A stretch of 35,173 nt of DNA from Lentisphaerota bacterium (GTDB lineage: Bacteria; Verrucomicrobiota; Kiritimatiellia; UBA8416; VGWJ01): contig VGWJ01000031.1 in assembly GCA_016873635.1 (NCBI GenBank), positions 1 to 35,173 of the forward strand. Direction: 5' to 3'. This document shows, piece after piece, positions 16,866 to 31,588 of this stretch (within the stretch, counting starts at the first letter, position 1; every line of letters starts with the position of its first letter). Both the position numbers and the translations under genes were made by a program. The notes below the pieces were generated by a model. That model was not told the origin of the DNA, made no database searches, and saw only the letters and a list, made by a program, of their open reading frames with translations.

Positions 16866-18944
16866 ATGACGGACTTGCATGCGATCTTCGGCGAAAACGT
16901 GTTCAGCCTGCGGGTGATGCGCGACTACCTCTCGGAGCAGGCGTATGCCTCGCTGGTTTCGACGGTTCGCAGCGGCAGCGGGCTTGACGCGGGCATTGCG
17001 GATGAAGTCGCCGATGCCATGAAGACCTGGGCGATCGAGAAAGGGGCCACGCATTTCACGCACTGGTTTCAGCCCCTGACGGGCGCGACCGCCGAGAAGC
17101 ACGACTCGTTTGCGACGCCGGACGGCGAGGGCGGCATTCTGATGCAGTTTTCGGGCAAGGAGCTGATCAAGGGCGAGCCGGACGCGTCCAGTTTTCCGTC
17201 GGGCGGCCTGCGGGCCACATTCGAGGCGCGCGGCTACACCGGGTGGGATCCGACCAGTCCGGCATTCATCCGCGAGGGGAAGAACGGCGCCACGCTGTGC
17301 ATTCCGACGGTCTTCTGCGCGTATCACGGCGAAGCCCTGGACAAGAAGACGCCGCTGTTGCGCTCCATGGATGCGCTCTCCCGGCAGGTCTGCCGCCTGG
17401 GCGCCCTTTTCGGGATTGAGAGCGAGGGGCGGCGGGCTTACGCGACGCTGGGCGCGGAGCAGGAGTACTTCCTGATTGATCGCTCGTTCTACAGGGAGCG
17501 GCTGGACCTGGTGCAGACGGGGCGCACCTTGTTCGGACGCGTGCCGGCGAAGCATCAGCAGATGGAGGACCATTACTTCGGCGCGATCAAGAGCCGGGTG
17601 ATGGCTTTCATGCAGGATCTTGACCGGGAGCTGTGGCGCCTCGGTGTGCCGGCCAAGACCCGTCACAACGAGGTCTGTCCGGCCCAGTTTGAGATCGCGC
17701 CCACGTACGAGGAGTTGAACCTCGCCGTGGATCACAACATGATCACGATGGACCTGCTGCGCGAAGTGGCCGAGCGGCACGGTTTCGCCTGCCTGCTTCA
17801 CGAGAAGCCCTTCGCGGGGGTGAACGGATCGGGCAAACACAACAACTGGGCCATCTGCGGGCCGGACGGCAAGAACTGGCTCACGCCCGGCGACAATCCC
17901 CATGAGAACGCGAAGTTCCTGACGATGATCTGCGCGCTGATGAAGGCCGTGGACACGCACGCGGACCTGCTGCGGGCGGCCGTGGCCTCGGCCGGAAACG
18001 ACCACCGCCTGGGCGCCAACGAGGCGCCTCCCGCCATCCTTTCGATCTTTCTCGGGGAACAGTTGACGGACGTCATCGAGCAGGTCGAGAAGGGGGCGGC
18101 GCGGAGTTCCAGGGCCGCGGGATCCATCGAAATCGGCGTGTCGGCGCTGCCGAAGCTGCCGCGCGACGCCACGGACCGCAATCGCACGTCGCCCTTCGCT
18201 TTCACGGGCAACAAGTTCGAGTTCCGCGCGGTGGGATCGAGCCAGAGCTGCGCCGGCGCCAACGTCGTGTTGAACACGATCGCCGCGGAGGCGCTGGACG
18301 AGATCTGCGCGGAGCTCGAGAGGGCCGTCGGGGCGGGCGAGGAGTTCAACGCCGCGCTGCAGAAGATTCTGCAGGGCATCGTGCGGCGGCACAAACGAAT
18401 CCTGTTCAACGGCGACAACTACACGGCGGAGTGGCGGGAGGAGGCGGAGAAGCGCGGCCTTGCCAACCTGAAGAAGACGCCGGAGGCCCTGAAGGCCATC
18501 GTGAGCAGGGAGAGCGTCGCGCTTTTCGGCAGGTACAAGGTCCTTTCCGAGAGGGAGCTTCATTCCCGCCACGAGGTTTACCAGGAAGCCTATGACCGCA
18601 CGATCGCCATCGAGGGCCACTGCGCCGTGACGATCGCGAAGACCATGATTGCGCCCGCGGCGCTCGCTTATCAGAAGGAACTCGCGCGCACGATCGCGGA
18701 CGTGCAGGCGCTCGGCGCCGGAGACGTGTCCGCCACGCGCGAGCTGCTGGGCGACGTGTGCGAGGAAACCGATCGTCTGCTGCGCGGGGCGCGGCGGCTG
18801 GAGGCCTGCCTCGCGAAGGGTTTCTCCTCGGAGATACTGGACCTGATGGACGGCCTGCGCGCCGCGGCCGACAGCCTGGAAGGCATGCTGCCGGAGGACC
18901 TGTGGCCGCTGCCCTCGTACGCCGAGATGATGTTCATGATGTAG
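16866..18944 (+). CDS. glnN: Type III glutamine synthetase
   Basis: ATP-dependent synthesis of glutamine from glutamate and ammonium. 692 residues, the size of GSIII and far larger than GSI (about 470). Motifs: [14 protein letters not shown], the GSIII hallmark [15 protein letters not shown], and [23 protein letters not shown], plus the extra N- and C-terminal regions of the family. Start ATG 16866 has SD GGGAGGTTGAG; a longer frame from 16761 would start upstream of the predicted transcription start. There is no GSI-type Tyr adenylylation site, so control probably rests on transcription. gltB starts two bases after its stop, so GS and GOGAT are almost certainly co-transcribed. Confidence 0.97.
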   Translation: MTDLHAIFGENVFSLRVMRDYLSEQAYASLVSTVRSGSGLDAGIADEVADAMKTWAIEKGATHFTHWFQPLTGATAEKHDSFATPDGEGGILMQFSGKELIKGEPDASSFPSGGLRATFEARGYTGWDPTSPAFIREGKNGATLCIPTVFCAYHGEALDKKTPLLRSMDALSRQVCRLGALFGIESEGRRAYATLGAEQEYFLIDRSFYRERLDLVQTGRTLFGRVPAKHQQMEDHYFGAIKSRVMAFMQDLDRELWRLGVPAKTRHNEVCPAQFEIAPTYEELNLAVDHNMITMDLLREVAERHGFACLLHEKPFAGVNGSGKHNNWAICGPDGKNWLTPGDNPHENAKFLTMICALMKAVDTHADLLRAAVASAGNDHRLGANEAPPAILSIFLGEQLTDVIEQVEKGAARSSRAAGSIEIGVSALPKLPRDATDRNRTSPFAFTGNKFEFRAVGSSQSCAGANVVLNTIAAEALDEICAELERAVGAGEEFNAALQKILQGIVRRHKRILFNGDNYTAEWREEAEKRGLANLKKTPEALKAIVSRESVALFGRYKVLSERELHSRHEVYQEAYDRTIAIEGHCAVTIAKTMIAPAALAYQKELARTIADVQALGAGDVSATRELLGDVCEETDRLLRGARRLEACLAKGFSSEILDLMDGLRAAADSLEGMLPEDLWPLPSYAEMMFMM

Positions 18945-18946
18945 CC

Positions 18947-21900
18947 ATGGAGGACGGCCAGCGACAGGATCTTTACGATGCGCGCAACGAGCATGATGCG
19001 TGCGGGGTGGGGTTTGTCGCCAACCTCGACGGGCGCGCCGCGCACGGCATCGTCGAAGCCGGCATTCGCGTGCTCGAGAACCTCGTGCACCGGGGCGCGG
19101 CGGGCGGCGACGGCAAGACGGGCGACGGCGCGGGCATCCTGGTTCAGATGCCGGACGCCTTCCTGCGGGCCAGGTGCGCGGCGGAGGGGATCCGTCTGCC
19201 GGCGGCCGGACGCTACGGCGCGGGCATGATCTTCCTGCCGCGGGAGGGAGCGCGCGAACGGGAGGCGCGGCAGCTCATCCGGGCCGTGCTGGAGGAGGAG
19301 GGCCTGGGATTCCTCGGCTGGCGCGGCGTGCCGGTCGATTCCGCGGCGCTCGGCGAGATGGCGCGGGCGCGGCAGCCGGGCATCGCGCAGTGCTTTGTCG
19401 ACGGCGGCGGCCTTGAGCCCGACGGCCTGGAACGGCGCCTGTTCCTTGCCCGGCGCCAGATCGAGTCACGCGCGGCGGACGCCGGCCTGCCGGCGGACAG
19501 CCTCTACGTCGCGAGCCTGTCCTGCCGGACGGTCGTGTACAAGGGGATGATGATGGGGGCGCAGCTGGGTCGGTTCTACACCGACCTTGGCGCGCCGGAC
19601 TTCGTCAGCGCGCTGGCGGTGATCCACCAGCGGTACAGCACGAACACGTTTCCCTCGTGGCGGCTGGCGCAGCCGTTCCGCCTCATGGCGCACAACGGCG
19701 AAATCAACACCCTGCGCGGCAACCTCAACCAGATGCGGGCGCGCGAGGCGTCGCTGGCCTCGGAGCTCTTCGGCCGCGACATAAGGAAGGTCCTGCCGGT
19801 GCTGGACGAGACGGCCAGCGATTCGGCCTGCCTCGACAACGCCCTGGAGCTGCTGGAGCGCGCGGGGCGCGACGTGGCGCTCGCCATGATGATGCTGGTG
19901 CCGCAGGCCTGGGGCGCGAAGTATCCGCTCGGGCCGGAGCTGCGCGGTTTCTTCGAGTACAGCGCGGGCCTGATGGAGCCGTGGGACGGGCCGGCGGCCG
20001 TGGCCTTCACCGACGGCGTCAGGGTGGGGGCGCTGCTCGACCGGAACGGGCTGCGTCCGGCGCGCTACACGGTCATGCGGGACGGCTTCATCGTGCTGGC
20101 CTCGGAGACCGGCGTTCTGGATCTGCCGCAGGCGGAGGTGGTCGAGAAGGGCGCCCTGCGCCCGGGGCAGATGATCCTGGCGGACCTTGAGAAGCGGCGG
20201 CTGCTGAAGGACGGCGAGATCAAATCGACGCGCGCGCGCCGGCTGCCGTACCGGCGCTGGGTGGAGGAGAACAAGATCGTCCTGCACGGCCTGTTCAACG
20301 ACGTGGCGCCGGTCGCGCCCGATCGCGCGCGGCTGCTCCACCGGCAGCGGATCTTCGGCTACACGCGCGAAGACTTGCAGCTGATCGTCGGCCCCATGGC
20401 CGCGACCGGCCACGAACCCGTGGGCTCCATGGGCAACGACGCTCCGCTGGCCGTGCTCAGCGAAAGACCGCAGCTGCTGTTCGCGTATTTCCGGCAGCTG
20501 TTCGCGCAGGTCACCAACCCGCCCATCGATCCGATCCGGGAAGAGCTCGTGATGTCGCTCATGACGTTCATGGGAAACGCGGCCAACATCCTGGCGGACG
20601 GCCCGCGGAACGCGCGGCTGATCAAGCTGCCTCATCCGATTCTCTCCAACGAGGACCTCGAGCGGCTCCAGTCGCTCAACCTGAGGCATTTCTCGTCCGC
20701 CACGATCCCGATCGGTTTTCCGGCCAGGGGGGGCGAGTACGCGCTGGAAGAGAGCCTGGAGCGTCTCTGCGACCGCGCGGAAAGGGCCGCGCTGAGCCGG
20801 AGGGCCTTGATCGTGCTCAGCGACCGCGATCTGCCGGATCACGAGGCCCCCATCCCCTCCCTGCTGGCCGTCTCGGCGGTGAACCAGCGGCTCCTGCGCC
20901 GCGGCACGCGCACGGGTTCCAGCATCATCATTCAGACCGGGGAGGCGCGCGAAGTCCACCACGCGGCCCTGCTCCTGGGCTACGGCGCCACGGCCGTGAA
21001 TCCGTACCTGGCGTTCGAGACGGTGGCCGACCTCGTCGAGCGCGGCGCCCTGGAGGCGCCGGTCGGCGTGACGGCCGCGCTGGAGAACTACATCGCGGCG
21101 CTGTGCGCCGGGCTCCGCAAGATCATGTCGAAGATGGGCATTTCGACCCTGCGCAGCTACCGCGGGGCGCAGGTGTTTGAAGCGGTGGGGCTCCATCGGG
21201 ACGTGGTGGACCGCTTCTTCAGGGGCACCGCGTCGCGGATCGGCGGCATGGACCTGGGGCAGATCTGCGCCGAGGCCCAGTCCCGGCACGCGTCGGCTCT
21301 GGCGCCGCCGCCGGAGCAGGGGCGCCTGCTGCCGGGCGGGGGGCATTACCGTTTCCGGACCGACGGGGAACGCCACCTCTGGACGCCGGACGCGATCCGG
21401 CTGCTGCAGTGGTCCGCGCGGCGCGGCGACGGCGCGCTGTACCGCGAATACGCCGCCCTCATCAACGACCAGGCCCGGAAGCAGAGCACGCTGCGCGGCC
21501 TGTTCCGCTTCCGCGGGGCGGAGGCCGTGCCGCTGGAGGAAGTGGAGCCGGCGTCGGAGATCATGAAGCGGTTCGTGACCGGCGCCATGTCGTTCGGCTC
21601 CATCAGCCGCGAGGCCCACGAAACCCTGGCGGTCGCGATGAACCGGATCGGCGCCATGAGCAACAGCGGCGAGGGCGGCGAGGATCCCGCGCGCTATCGG
21701 CCCCTGGCCAACGGCGACAGCCGCTGCAGCGCCGTCAAGCAGGTGGCCAGCGGGCGCTTCGGCGTTACGACCGAATACCTTGTCAACGCGCGCGAGCTTC
21801 AGATCAAGATGGCGCAGGGGGCCAAGCCGGGCGAGGGCGGACAGCTTCCGGGACACAAGGTCAACGCGGAGATCGCGCGCGTGCGGCACTCCACGCCGGG

Positions 21901-23473
21901 CGTGACGCTGATCTCCCCTCCGCCGCACCACGACATCTATTCCATCGAGGACATCAAGCAGTTGATCTTCGATCTGAAGAACGTGAACCCCGAGGCCCGC
22001 GTGTCCGTGAAACTCGTGGCCGAACTGGGGGTGGGGACGATCGCCGCCGGCGTCGCCAAGGCCCACGCGGACATGGTGCTGATCAGCGGGCACGACGGCG
22101 GCACCGGCGCGGCGCCGCTCTCGTCGATCAAGCACGCCGGAATTCCCTGGGAGCTCGGCCTGGCCGAAACCCAGCAGACGCTGATCCGCAACGGGCTGCG
22201 GGACAGGATCCGCGTGCAGGTGGACGGGCAGCTCAAGACCGGCCGGGACGTCGTGGTCGCGGCCCTGCTGGGCGCCGAGGAATTCGGCTTCGCAACCGCG
22301 CCCCTGGTGGTTTGCGGCTGCGTGATGATGCGGAAGTGCCACGAGAACACGTGCCCGGTGGGCGTGGCCACGCAGGATCCGGAGCTGCGCCGGCGCTTTA
22401 CCGGCAAACCCGAGCACGTCGTGAATTTCTTCCGCATGGTGGCCGAGGAAGCGCGCGGCCACATGGCGGCGCTGGGATTCCGCACCATGGACGAGATGAT
22501 CGGCCGCTGCGAGCGCCTGGAGATGAACGCGGCCGTTTCGTTCTGGAAGACGCGGGGCCTCGATGTATCGGCGATTCTCGCCGCGCCCCGGGGGGGCGGG
22601 GCGGCGCGGCGCCGCACGTCTCCGGGGAAGCACGCGATTGACGACGTGATGGACCGCGACCTCATCCGGGAAGCGGCGCCGGCCCTGGAACACGGGCGGC
22701 GCGTCGAGATCCGCCGGCCCATACGCAACGTCAACCGCGCCGTGGGAACGATGCTTTCCGGCCGGATCGCCAGGCGCCACGGCCATGCCGGCCTGCCGGA
22801 CGACACGATTTGCTGCCGCTTTGAGGGAGCGGCCGGGCAGAGCTTCGGGGCCTTTGCCGCGCGCGGCCTGACGCTGGTGCTGGAAGGGGAGGCGAACGAC
22901 TATCTCGGCAAGGGGCTTTCCGGCGGGCGCATCGTGGTCAGGCCGCCGGCCTGCGTGGCCTACGATCCGTCCCGCAACACGATCTGCGGCAACGTTCTGC
23001 TCTACGGCGCGACGTCGGGCGAGGCCTACATCCGCGGGCGCGTCGGCGAACGCTTCGCGGTGCGCAACAGCGGCGCGAACGCCGTCGTCGAGGGCGTAGG
23101 CGATCACGGCTGCGAATACATGACCGCGGGCCGGGTGGTCGTTCTGGGCGAGACGGGCGTGAATTTCGCCGCCGGCATGAGCGGGGGCATCGCCTATGTC
23201 TATGACCCCGCCAACTCGTTCGACGGACGCTGCAATCTCGGCATGGTCGACCTGGAGCTCGTGGAGGACGAGGAGGACGAGCGCGAGCTGCGGACGCTCA
23301 TCGTCCGGCACGTGGAGTATACCGGGAGCGATCTGGCCCGCGGCCTCATCGCGAACTGGGACGCCGCGCGGCCCCTTTTCGTGAAGGTCTTTCCCATGGA
23401 GTACCGCCGCGTCCTGGGACGCATGAGCAGAGAGGACGAGGCGATTGAGCGCGAGGAGCCCGTCAATGCATGA
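18947..23473 (+). CDS. gltB: Glutamate synthase large (alpha) subunit
   Basis: Moves the amide nitrogen of glutamine to 2-oxoglutarate, giving two glutamates. 1508 residues. The start at 18947 leaves an 18-residue propeptide before the N-terminal nucleophile C19 ([10 protein letters not shown]) of the class II amidotransferase domain (about 19-430). A linker domain follows, then the FMN/2-oxoglutarate domain with [25 protein letters not shown] and [20 protein letters not shown]. The 3Fe-4S ligands are C1125, C1131 and C1136 (C-x5-C-x4-C). The C-terminal GXGXG beta-helix (about 1260-1450) is complete. An upstream frame extension to 18758 overlaps glnN and is not used. gltD follows after 110 bases. 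Confidence 0.97.
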   Translation: MEDGQRQDLYDARNEHDACGVGFVANLDGRAAHGIVEAGIRVLENLVHRGAAGGDGKTGDGAGILVQMPDAFLRARCAAEGIRLPAAGRYGAGMIFLPREGAREREARQLIRAVLEEEGLGFLGWRGVPVDSAALGEMARARQPGIAQCFVDGGGLEPDGLERRLFLARRQIESRAADAGLPADSLYVASLSCRTVVYKGMMMGAQLGRFYTDLGAPDFVSALAVIHQRYSTNTFPSWRLAQPFRLMAHNGEINTLRGNLNQMRAREASLASELFGRDIRKVLPVLDETASDSACLDNALELLERAGRDVALAMMMLVPQAWGAKYPLGPELRGFFEYSAGLMEPWDGPAAVAFTDGVRVGALLDRNGLRPARYTVMRDGFIVLASETGVLDLPQAEVVEKGALRPGQMILADLEKRRLLKDGEIKSTRARRLPYRRWVEENKIVLHGLFNDVAPVAPDRARLLHRQRIFGYTREDLQLIVGPMAATGHEPVGSMGNDAPLAVLSERPQLLFAYFRQLFAQVTNPPIDPIREELVMSLMTFMGNAANILADGPRNARLIKLPHPILSNEDLERLQSLNLRHFSSATIPIGFPARGGEYALEESLERLCDRAERAALSRRALIVLSDRDLPDHEAPIPSLLAVSAVNQRLLRRGTRTGSSIIIQTGEAREVHHAALLLGYGATAVNPYLAFETVADLVERGALEAPVGVTAALENYIAALCAGLRKIMSKMGISTLRSYRGAQVFEAVGLHRDVVDRFFRGTASRIGGMDLGQICAEAQSRHASALAPPPEQGRLLPGGGHYRFRTDGERHLWTPDAIRLLQWSARRGDGALYREYAALINDQARKQSTLRGLFRFRGAEAVPLEEVEPASEIMKRFVTGAMSFGSISREAHETLAVAMNRIGAMSNSGEGGEDPARYRPLANGDSRCSAVKQVASGRFGVTTEYLVNARELQIKMAQGAKPGEGGQLPGHKVNAEIARVRHSTPGVTLISPPPHHDIYSIEDIKQLIFDLKNVNPEARVSVKLVAELGVGTIAAGVAKAHADMVLISGHDGGTGAAPLSSIKHAGIPWELGLAETQQTLIRNGLRDRIRVQVDGQLKTGRDVVVAALLGAEEFGFATAPLVVCGCVMMRKCHENTCPVGVATQDPELRRRFTGKPEHVVNFFRMVAEEARGHMAALGFRTMDEMIGRCERLEMNAAVSFWKTRGLDVSAILAAPRGGGAARRRTSPGKHAIDDVMDRDLIREAAPALEHGRRVEIRRPIRNVNRAVGTMLSGRIARRHGHAGLPDDTICCRFEGAAGQSFGAFAARGLTLVLEGEANDYLGKGLSGGRIVVRPPACVAYDPSRNTICGNVLLYGATSGEAYIRGRVGERFAVRNSGANAVVEGVGDHGCEYMTAGRVVVLGETGVNFAAGMSGGIAYVYDPANSFDGRCNLGMVDLELVEDEEDERELRTLIVRHVEYTGSDLARGLIANWDAARPLFVKVFPMEYRRVLGRMSREDEAIEREEPVNA

Positions 23474-23551
23474 GGCGCGCCGTTCGCGGTCAGGCCCGCT
23501 TGCGGCCGCGGGGGGCCGCGGAGGGCGCCCCGGCCGTCCGGCGCCGGGCAT

Positions 23552-23566
23552 CCGGCCTTCGGCCGG
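23552..23566 (+). other. GC hairpin in the gltB-gltD gap
   Basis: CCGGCC-TTC-GGCCGG, a 6-bp perfect stem ending 17 bases before the gltD start, just ahead of its AAAGGA SD. No T-tract. Possibly tunes the large-to-small subunit ratio or is a processing point; could be only a GC-rich spacer. Confidence 0.25.
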
Positions 23567-23583
23567 CGGAAAGGAAACGCGGA

Positions 23584-25029
23584 ATGGGTAAGCCCGGCGG
23601 ATTTCTTGACTTCCGGCGGAAGGAGCCCGAGTACCGGCCGGTGGCCAGGCGGCTGCGCGACTATGAGCCCGTCGAGGTCCGTCTCCCGGAGGCGGAGATC
23701 CGCGCGCAGGCCGCGCGCTGCATGGACTGCGGAACCCCGTTCTGCCTCGGCGCCGGCTGTCCGCTCCGGAACATCATTCCCGAGTTCAACGACATGGTCT
23801 ACCGCGGTCGCTGGAGGGAGGCCCTCGACCTGCTCCTGGCGACGAATCCGTTTCCGGAGTTCACGGCCCGGGTCTGTCCGGCGCCGTGCGAGAAATCATG
23901 CGTTCTGGACATCAACGACGCGCCGGTCAGCATCCGGCAGATCGAACTGGCGATCATCGAGAACGGTTTCGAGAAGGGCTACGTCCGCCCGCGCCCCCCC
24001 GCGCGCCGCATAGGGCGCAAGGTGGCCGTCATCGGCTCGGGTCCCGCCGGATTGTCCGTCGCCGCGGTCCTCAACAGCCACGGGTGCGACGTCACCGTCT
24101 ACGACAAGGCGCGGCACGCGGGCGGCATACTGCGCTACGGGATACCGGACTTCAAGCTGGCCAAGGGCGTGGTCGAGCGCCGTCTGCGGCTGATGCAGGA
24201 GGAGGGCGTCGCCTTCGAGCTGGGCGTTTCGGTGGGGGACGACGTCTCATACCGCTACCTGAAGGATCGTTTCGACGCCGTCTGTCTCGCCGGCGGATCG
24301 AGGCGGCCGCGGGACCTTACGCTTCCCGGCCGCGAGCTGGGGGGCATCCATTTCGCCATGGATCTTCTGGTTCAGCAGAACCGGCGGCTGGCGGGGGAGG
24401 ATCTCGCGGGCGAGGAACCGATTACGGCCGGGGGCAAACGGGCCGTGATCATCGGCGGAGGCGACACGGGGGCCGACTGCGTGGGGACGGCCCTGCGCCA
24501 GGGGGCGTCGGCCGTGGTGCAGCTCGAGATCATGCCCAAGCCCCCTCCGGCGCGGACCGAGAACATGCCGTGGCCCACGTGGCCCGCCATTCTGCGCTCT
24601 TCCTCGAGCCACGAGGAGGGCGGGGAGCGCCGCTGGGGCGTGAGCGCGAAGGAGTTCCTCGGGACGGGCGGGCAAGTGCGGGGAGTGCGATGCGTCGAGG
24701 TGGAATGGTCCGCGGACGACCGGGGGCGGCCGCTTTCGTTCAGGGAGCTTCCCGGCACCGACTTCGAGGAGCAGGCGCAGATCGTCCTGCTGGCCATGGG
24801 CTTCAGCGGTCCGGCACGGAATCGGCTGGTCGAAGAACTGGGGCTGGCCGTGGACGACAACGGCGCCGTGAAGGCCGGTCCCGATCACATGACCAGCTTG
24901 CCGGGGGTTTTCACGGCGGGCGACATGACCCTGGGCCAGTCGCTCGTCGTGCGCGCCATGGCTGACGGGCGCGAAGCGGCGGCGGGCATCCTGGCGTACC
25001 TGGGGCGCGGGCGACGGGAGGAGGCATGA
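23584..25029 (+). CDS. gltD: Glutamate synthase small (beta) subunit
   Basis: NADPH-oxidising flavoprotein that feeds electrons to GltB. 481 residues. The N-terminal 4Fe-4S region has ARCMDCGTPFCLGAGCPL and VCPAPCEKSCVL. The FAD-binding loop is VIGSGPAGLSVAAVL, the NADPH loop is VIIGGGDTGADCVGTALRQGA, and the FAD-closing segment is VFTAGDMTLGQSLVVRAMADGREAA. The start at 23584 follows SD AAAGGA; the frame stays open for 38 codons upstream into the gltB end, but those residues are Arg-rich and unlike the family. The stop overlaps the purF start (ATGA). Confidence 0.97.
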   Translation: MGKPGGFLDFRRKEPEYRPVARRLRDYEPVEVRLPEAEIRAQAARCMDCGTPFCLGAGCPLRNIIPEFNDMVYRGRWREALDLLLATNPFPEFTARVCPAPCEKSCVLDINDAPVSIRQIELAIIENGFEKGYVRPRPPARRIGRKVAVIGSGPAGLSVAAVLNSHGCDVTVYDKARHAGGILRYGIPDFKLAKGVVERRLRLMQEEGVAFELGVSVGDDVSYRYLKDRFDAVCLAGGSRRPRDLTLPGRELGGIHFAMDLLVQQNRRLAGEDLAGEEPITAGGKRAVIIGGGDTGADCVGTALRQGASAVVQLEIMPKPPPARTENMPWPTWPAILRSSSSHEEGGERRWGVSAKEFLGTGGQVRGVRCVEVEWSADDRGRPLSFRELPGTDFEEQAQIVLLAMGFSGPARNRLVEELGLAVDDNGAVKAGPDHMTSLPGVFTAGDMTLGQSLVVRAMADGREAAAGILAYLGRGRREEA

Positions 25030-26501
25030 GAGACGCCGGTCCGAGGGAAGAATGCGGTCTGTTCGGGGTCTACGGCGCGGACGGCGCGGCGGCGCTGATT
25101 CATCGCGGCCTGTTCGCCCTGCAGCACAGGGGGCAGGAGGGGGCCGGCATCGTGGTTTCGGACGGACGGGAAGTGCGCTCCGTGAAAGGGCTGGGGCTGC
25201 TGGCGGAAGTCTTTGCCGGCAAGTCGCCGGGCGCGCTGCCGGGCCGCATGGGGATCGGTCACGTGCGCTATTCCACCACGGGTTCCACGCGCATCCACAA
25301 CGTGCAGCCGCTGGTGGCGGAGTGCGTGGACGGCATCTGGGCCGTGGCTCACAACGGGAACCTCGTCAACGCCGCGCGGCTGCGCCGCATGTACCAGCAG
25401 GCCGGCGCGATCTTCCAGACCAGCACCGACAGCGAGGTCCTGGTGCATCTTCTGGCCGACCCCATGTACCGCGCGCGGCCGAAGCGGGTCTCGCGGGCCC
25501 TGGCCGAGCTGCGGGGCGCCTTCGCGTTCCTGGTCATGACCCGGGACTGCGTCATGGCCGCGCGCGATCCGCACGGCTTCCGCCCTCTTTCGCTGGGGCG
25601 GCGCGGCGATGCATGGGTGTTCGCCAGCGAGACCTGCGGCCTGGCCCAGGTCGGCGCGGAATTCGTGCGCGACCTGTCGCCGGGCGAACTGGTGACCGCC
25701 GGCAGCGCCGGATTGCACAGCCACGCCTTTGCCGAGCCGCCGGCGGCCGGGCTGGCGCAGTGCGTTTTCGAACTGGTGTACTTTGCGCGGCCGGACAGCA
25801 CGGTCTTCGGGTACAACGTGCATCGCGTTCGCATGCAGTACGGCGCCCGCCTGGCCGAGGAGCACCCGGCCGAGGCCGACATCGTCATCGCGGTGCCCGA
25901 CAGCGGCAACTCCGCGGCGCTGGGCTTCGCGCGGCGCAGCGGGATTCCCCTGGACTACGGCTTCATCCGCAACCACTACGTCGGCCGGACGTTTATCATG
26001 CCCGAGCAGGACGCGCGGTCCGCCGGCGTGGACATCAAGCTGGCGGTCGTGCCCGAAGTGGTGCGGGGCAAGCGCGTGGTGGTGGTGGACGATTCGATCG
26101 TGCGCGGCACGACGGCGCGGCGGCGCGTGAGCGCGCTGCGCGAAGCCGGCGCGCGCGCGATTCACATGCGCGTCTCCTGCCCGCCCACGTCCCACCCCTG
26201 TTTCTACGGAATAGATTTCCCGACCAGGGAGGAGCTCATCGCCGGGAGGCACGACGTGGAGACGATCCGCGAATTCCTCGGCGCCGACAGCCTCGGCTAT
26301 CTCAGCGAGGAGGGTCTTCTGGCGCCGTTCGCGAACCGGGGCGATTTCTGCCGGGCGTGCTTCAACGGGAGCTACCCGGTTGACCCCGAAGGGGCGGGAG
26401 ACAAGCTGGCGCTGGAGACCGTGACCCCGCTGCTGCCTTTCGGGGACGGCTTGGGGCCGGGCAGCGCGCGGGAGAGCGCGGGCCGCCCGGCCACGGCGTA
26501 G
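25026..26501 (+). CDS. purF: Amidophosphoribosyltransferase (first step of purine synthesis)
   Basis: Converts PRPP and glutamine to phosphoribosylamine. 491 residues. After a 9-residue propeptide the nucleophile is C10 (EECGLFGVYG) of an Ntn-type glutaminase domain with HRGQEGAGI, GHVRYSTTGS and AHNGNLVN. The phosphoribosyltransferase domain has YGFIRNHYVGRTFI and the PRPP loop VVVDDSIVRGTTARR. CPPTSHPCFYGIDFPT and CRACFNGSYPV indicate the 4Fe-4S-containing Bacillus-type enzyme rather than the E. coli type. Start ATG 25026 overlaps the gltD stop, tying purine entry to the GOGAT transcript. Confidence 0.97.
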   Translation: MRDAGPREECGLFGVYGADGAAALIHRGLFALQHRGQEGAGIVVSDGREVRSVKGLGLLAEVFAGKSPGALPGRMGIGHVRYSTTGSTRIHNVQPLVAECVDGIWAVAHNGNLVNAARLRRMYQQAGAIFQTSTDSEVLVHLLADPMYRARPKRVSRALAELRGAFAFLVMTRDCVMAARDPHGFRPLSLGRRGDAWVFASETCGLAQVGAEFVRDLSPGELVTAGSAGLHSHAFAEPPAAGLAQCVFELVYFARPDSTVFGYNVHRVRMQYGARLAEEHPAEADIVIAVPDSGNSAALGFARRSGIPLDYGFIRNHYVGRTFIMPEQDARSAGVDIKLAVVPEVVRGKRVVVVDDSIVRGTTARRRVSALREAGARAIHMRVSCPPTSHPCFYGIDFPTREELIAGRHDVETIREFLGADSLGYLSEEGLLAPFANRGDFCRACFNGSYPVDPEGAGDKLALETVTPLLPFGDGLGPGSARESAGRPATA

Positions 26502-26540
26502 CCGGGGCGTTGCGCCGGGTTCGGGCTGCCGAGTTTGGGC

Positions 26541-26569
26541 TTGTGCGCGGGCCGCGCGGCGGATAGCAT
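26541..26569 (+). promoter_or_regulatory. Weak candidate promoter ahead of pyrG
   Basis: TTGTGC (26541-26546), 17 bases, TAGCAT (26564-26569), in the 117-base purF-pyrG gap. The predicted start near 26576 leaves room for the SD GGGAGG (26608-26613). Evidence is weak; read-through from purF is equally possible. Confidence 0.25.
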
Positions 26570-26618
26570 CGCCGCCTCATGGCCCGTGACAGCCGCGGAC
26601 GCCGTCAGGGAGGTGCGC

Positions 26619-28304
26619 GTGACCAAACACGTTTTTGTGACCGGCGGGGTCGTTTCATCGCTCGGCAAGGGGCTGACGGCCGCCTCACTGGCCCTGCTCC
26701 TGAAGCAGCGCGGTTACCGCGTCCGGATGCAGAAGCTGGACCCCTACCTCAACGTGGACCCCGGCACCATGTCGCCCTTCCAGCACGGGGAAGTGTACGT
26801 GACCGCCGACGGAGCGGAGACGGACCTCGACCTGGGGCACTACGAGCGTTTCACCGGCATCCCGTGCTCGCGCGAAAGCAACTACACGACGGGGCGGATC
26901 TACAGCAGCGTCATCGCGCGGGAGCGCGAGGGGCATTACCTCGGCAAGACCGTGCAGGTGATCCCGCACGTCACCGACGAGATCAAGCAGGCCATCCGGT
27001 CGCTGGACGGCGACGGGGTGGACATCGCGATCACGGAAATCGGCGGCACGGCCGGAGACATCGAGTCGCTGCCCTTTCTGGAGGCCATCCGCCAGTTCCG
27101 CCAGGACGTCGGGCGCCGGAACGCGCTGTTCATACACATCACGCTGGTGCCCTACATCAAGGCGGCCGGGGAGCTGAAGACCAAGCCTTCGCAGCAGTCG
27201 GTCGGCATCCTGCGCACGATCGGCATCATCCCCGACATCCTCATCTGCCGCTGCGAGCGTCCGCTGGCCCGGGAGCACAAGGAAAAGCTTGCCCTGTTCT
27301 GCAACGTCGACGAGGAGCTCGTGATCGAGGAGCGGGACGTGGCCCACTCGATCTACGAGGTGCCGCTGGAGCTGGCCGCGCAGGACGTGGACGTCTACAT
27401 GCTGGAGAAGCTCGGAATGCACGTCTCCACGCTGGATCTTGCGGACTGGAAGCGCATGGTCCAGACGCTGGTCGACCCGCCCGGCGGAAAGGTGGAGATC
27501 GCGGTGGTGGGCAAGTACATCCGGCTGCGTGACGCGTACAAGAGCATCTACGAGGCGCTTACGCACGGCGGCGTCGCCAACGGGGTGGGAATCGAGATAC
27601 GCATGGTCGAGTCCGAGGACGTGGAGAAGCGCGGCGCGGCGCCGCTGCTCGACGGCGTGGACGGCGTTCTGGTCCCGGGAGGCTTCGGCGACCGCGGCAT
27701 CGCGGGGAAGATCGCGGCCGTGCGCCATGCCCGCGAGAACGGGCTGCCGTTTTTCGGCATCTGCCTCGGCATGCAATGCGCCGTCATCGAGTTCGCGCGC
27801 GGCGTTTGCGGCATGCAGGGGGCCGACAGCCGTGAATTCCGGCCGGACACGCCCTTCCCGGTCATCGACCTCATGGAAGAGCAGAAGAAAGTCCGCAACC
27901 TGGGCGGCACGATGCGGCTGGGCGCCTGCCGCTGCCGGATCGCCCCGGACACGCGCGCGGCCGCCGCCTACGGTGCGCTCGAGACTACCGAGCGCCACCG
28001 GCACCGCTACGAGTTCAACAACGTTTTCCGCGGGAAAATGGCCGCCGCGGGCATGGTCTTTTCCGGCCTGTGGCCCGAGGGCGACCTGGTGGAGATCGTG
28101 GAGTTGCGCGACCATCCCTGGTTCGTGGCCTGCCAGTTCCACCCGGAGTTCCAGTCCACGCCGCTCCAGGCCCATCCGCTGTTCCGGGAGTTCGTGAAGG
28201 CCGCGGCAAAGAAGGCGGCAAGGCTTCCTGAACGGTCAGGGCCGTCGGACGTGTCCGACGAGTCCGATGCGTCCGACTCCCAAGACCGGCAACGCGCCCG
28301 CTGA
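26619..28304 (+). CDS. pyrG: CTP synthase
   Basis: ATP- and glutamine-dependent amination of UTP to CTP. 561 residues from a GTG preceded by SD GGGAGG. The amidoligase domain (about 1-265) starts with [16 protein letters not shown] and has [22 protein letters not shown] and [10 protein letters not shown]. The class I amidotransferase domain (about 300-540) has nucleophile C382 in [13 protein letters not shown] and the FHPEFQSTP histidine/glutamate motif. The family normally ends near the [10 protein letters not shown] stretch; here about 20 further residues follow, ending in four SDx units encoded by a 9-bp tandem repeat. carB begins two bases after the stop. Confidence 0.97.
   Translation: MTKHVFVTGGVVSSLGKGLTAASLALLLKQRGYRVRMQKLDPYLNVDPGTMSPFQHGEVYVTADGAETDLDLGHYERFTGIPCSRESNYTTGRIYSSVIAREREGHYLGKTVQVIPHVTDEIKQAIRSLDGDGVDIAITEIGGTAGDIESLPFLEAIRQFRQDVGRRNALFIHITLVPYIKAAGELKTKPSQQSVGILRTIGIIPDILICRCERPLAREHKEKLALFCNVDEELVIEERDVAHSIYEVPLELAAQDVDVYMLEKLGMHVSTLDLADWKRMVQTLVDPPGGKVEIAVVGKYIRLRDAYKSIYEALTHGGVANGVGIEIRMVESEDVEKRGAAPLLDGVDGVLVPGGFGDRGIAGKIAAVRHARENGLPFFGICLGMQCAVIEFARGVCGMQGADSREFRPDTPFPVIDLMEEQKKVRNLGGTMRLGACRCRIAPDTRAAAAYGALETTERHRHRYEFNNVFRGKMAAAGMVFSGLWPEGDLVEIVELRDHPWFVACQFHPEFQSTPLQAHPLFREFVKAAAKKAARLPERSGPSDVSDESDASDSQDRQRAR
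28244..28279 (+). repeat. 9-bp tandem repeat, four units, inside the pyrG 3' end
   Basis: Units GTCGGACGT, GTCCGACGA, GTCCGATGC and GTCCGACTC in direct tandem. In frame they encode (Ser-Asp-x)4 in the non-conserved tail of CTP synthase. Likely a minisatellite that expanded at the gene end, shifting the stop. Confidence 0.7.
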
Positions 28305-28306
28305 CC

Positions 28307-31584
<3,278 letters not shown>

Positions 31585-31588
<4 letters not shown>

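Noticed and set aside
19466..23551. A very long open frame on the minus strand opposite gltB/gltD
   Set aside because: High-GC third-position bias keeps the antisense frame open; the protein is Arg/His/Gln-rich, matches no family, and gltB on the other strand is unmistakable.
23470..23583. N-terminal extension of gltD by 38 codons
   Set aside because: Residues are Arg/Ala/Gly-rich and unlike GltD; an SD precedes the ATG at 23584.
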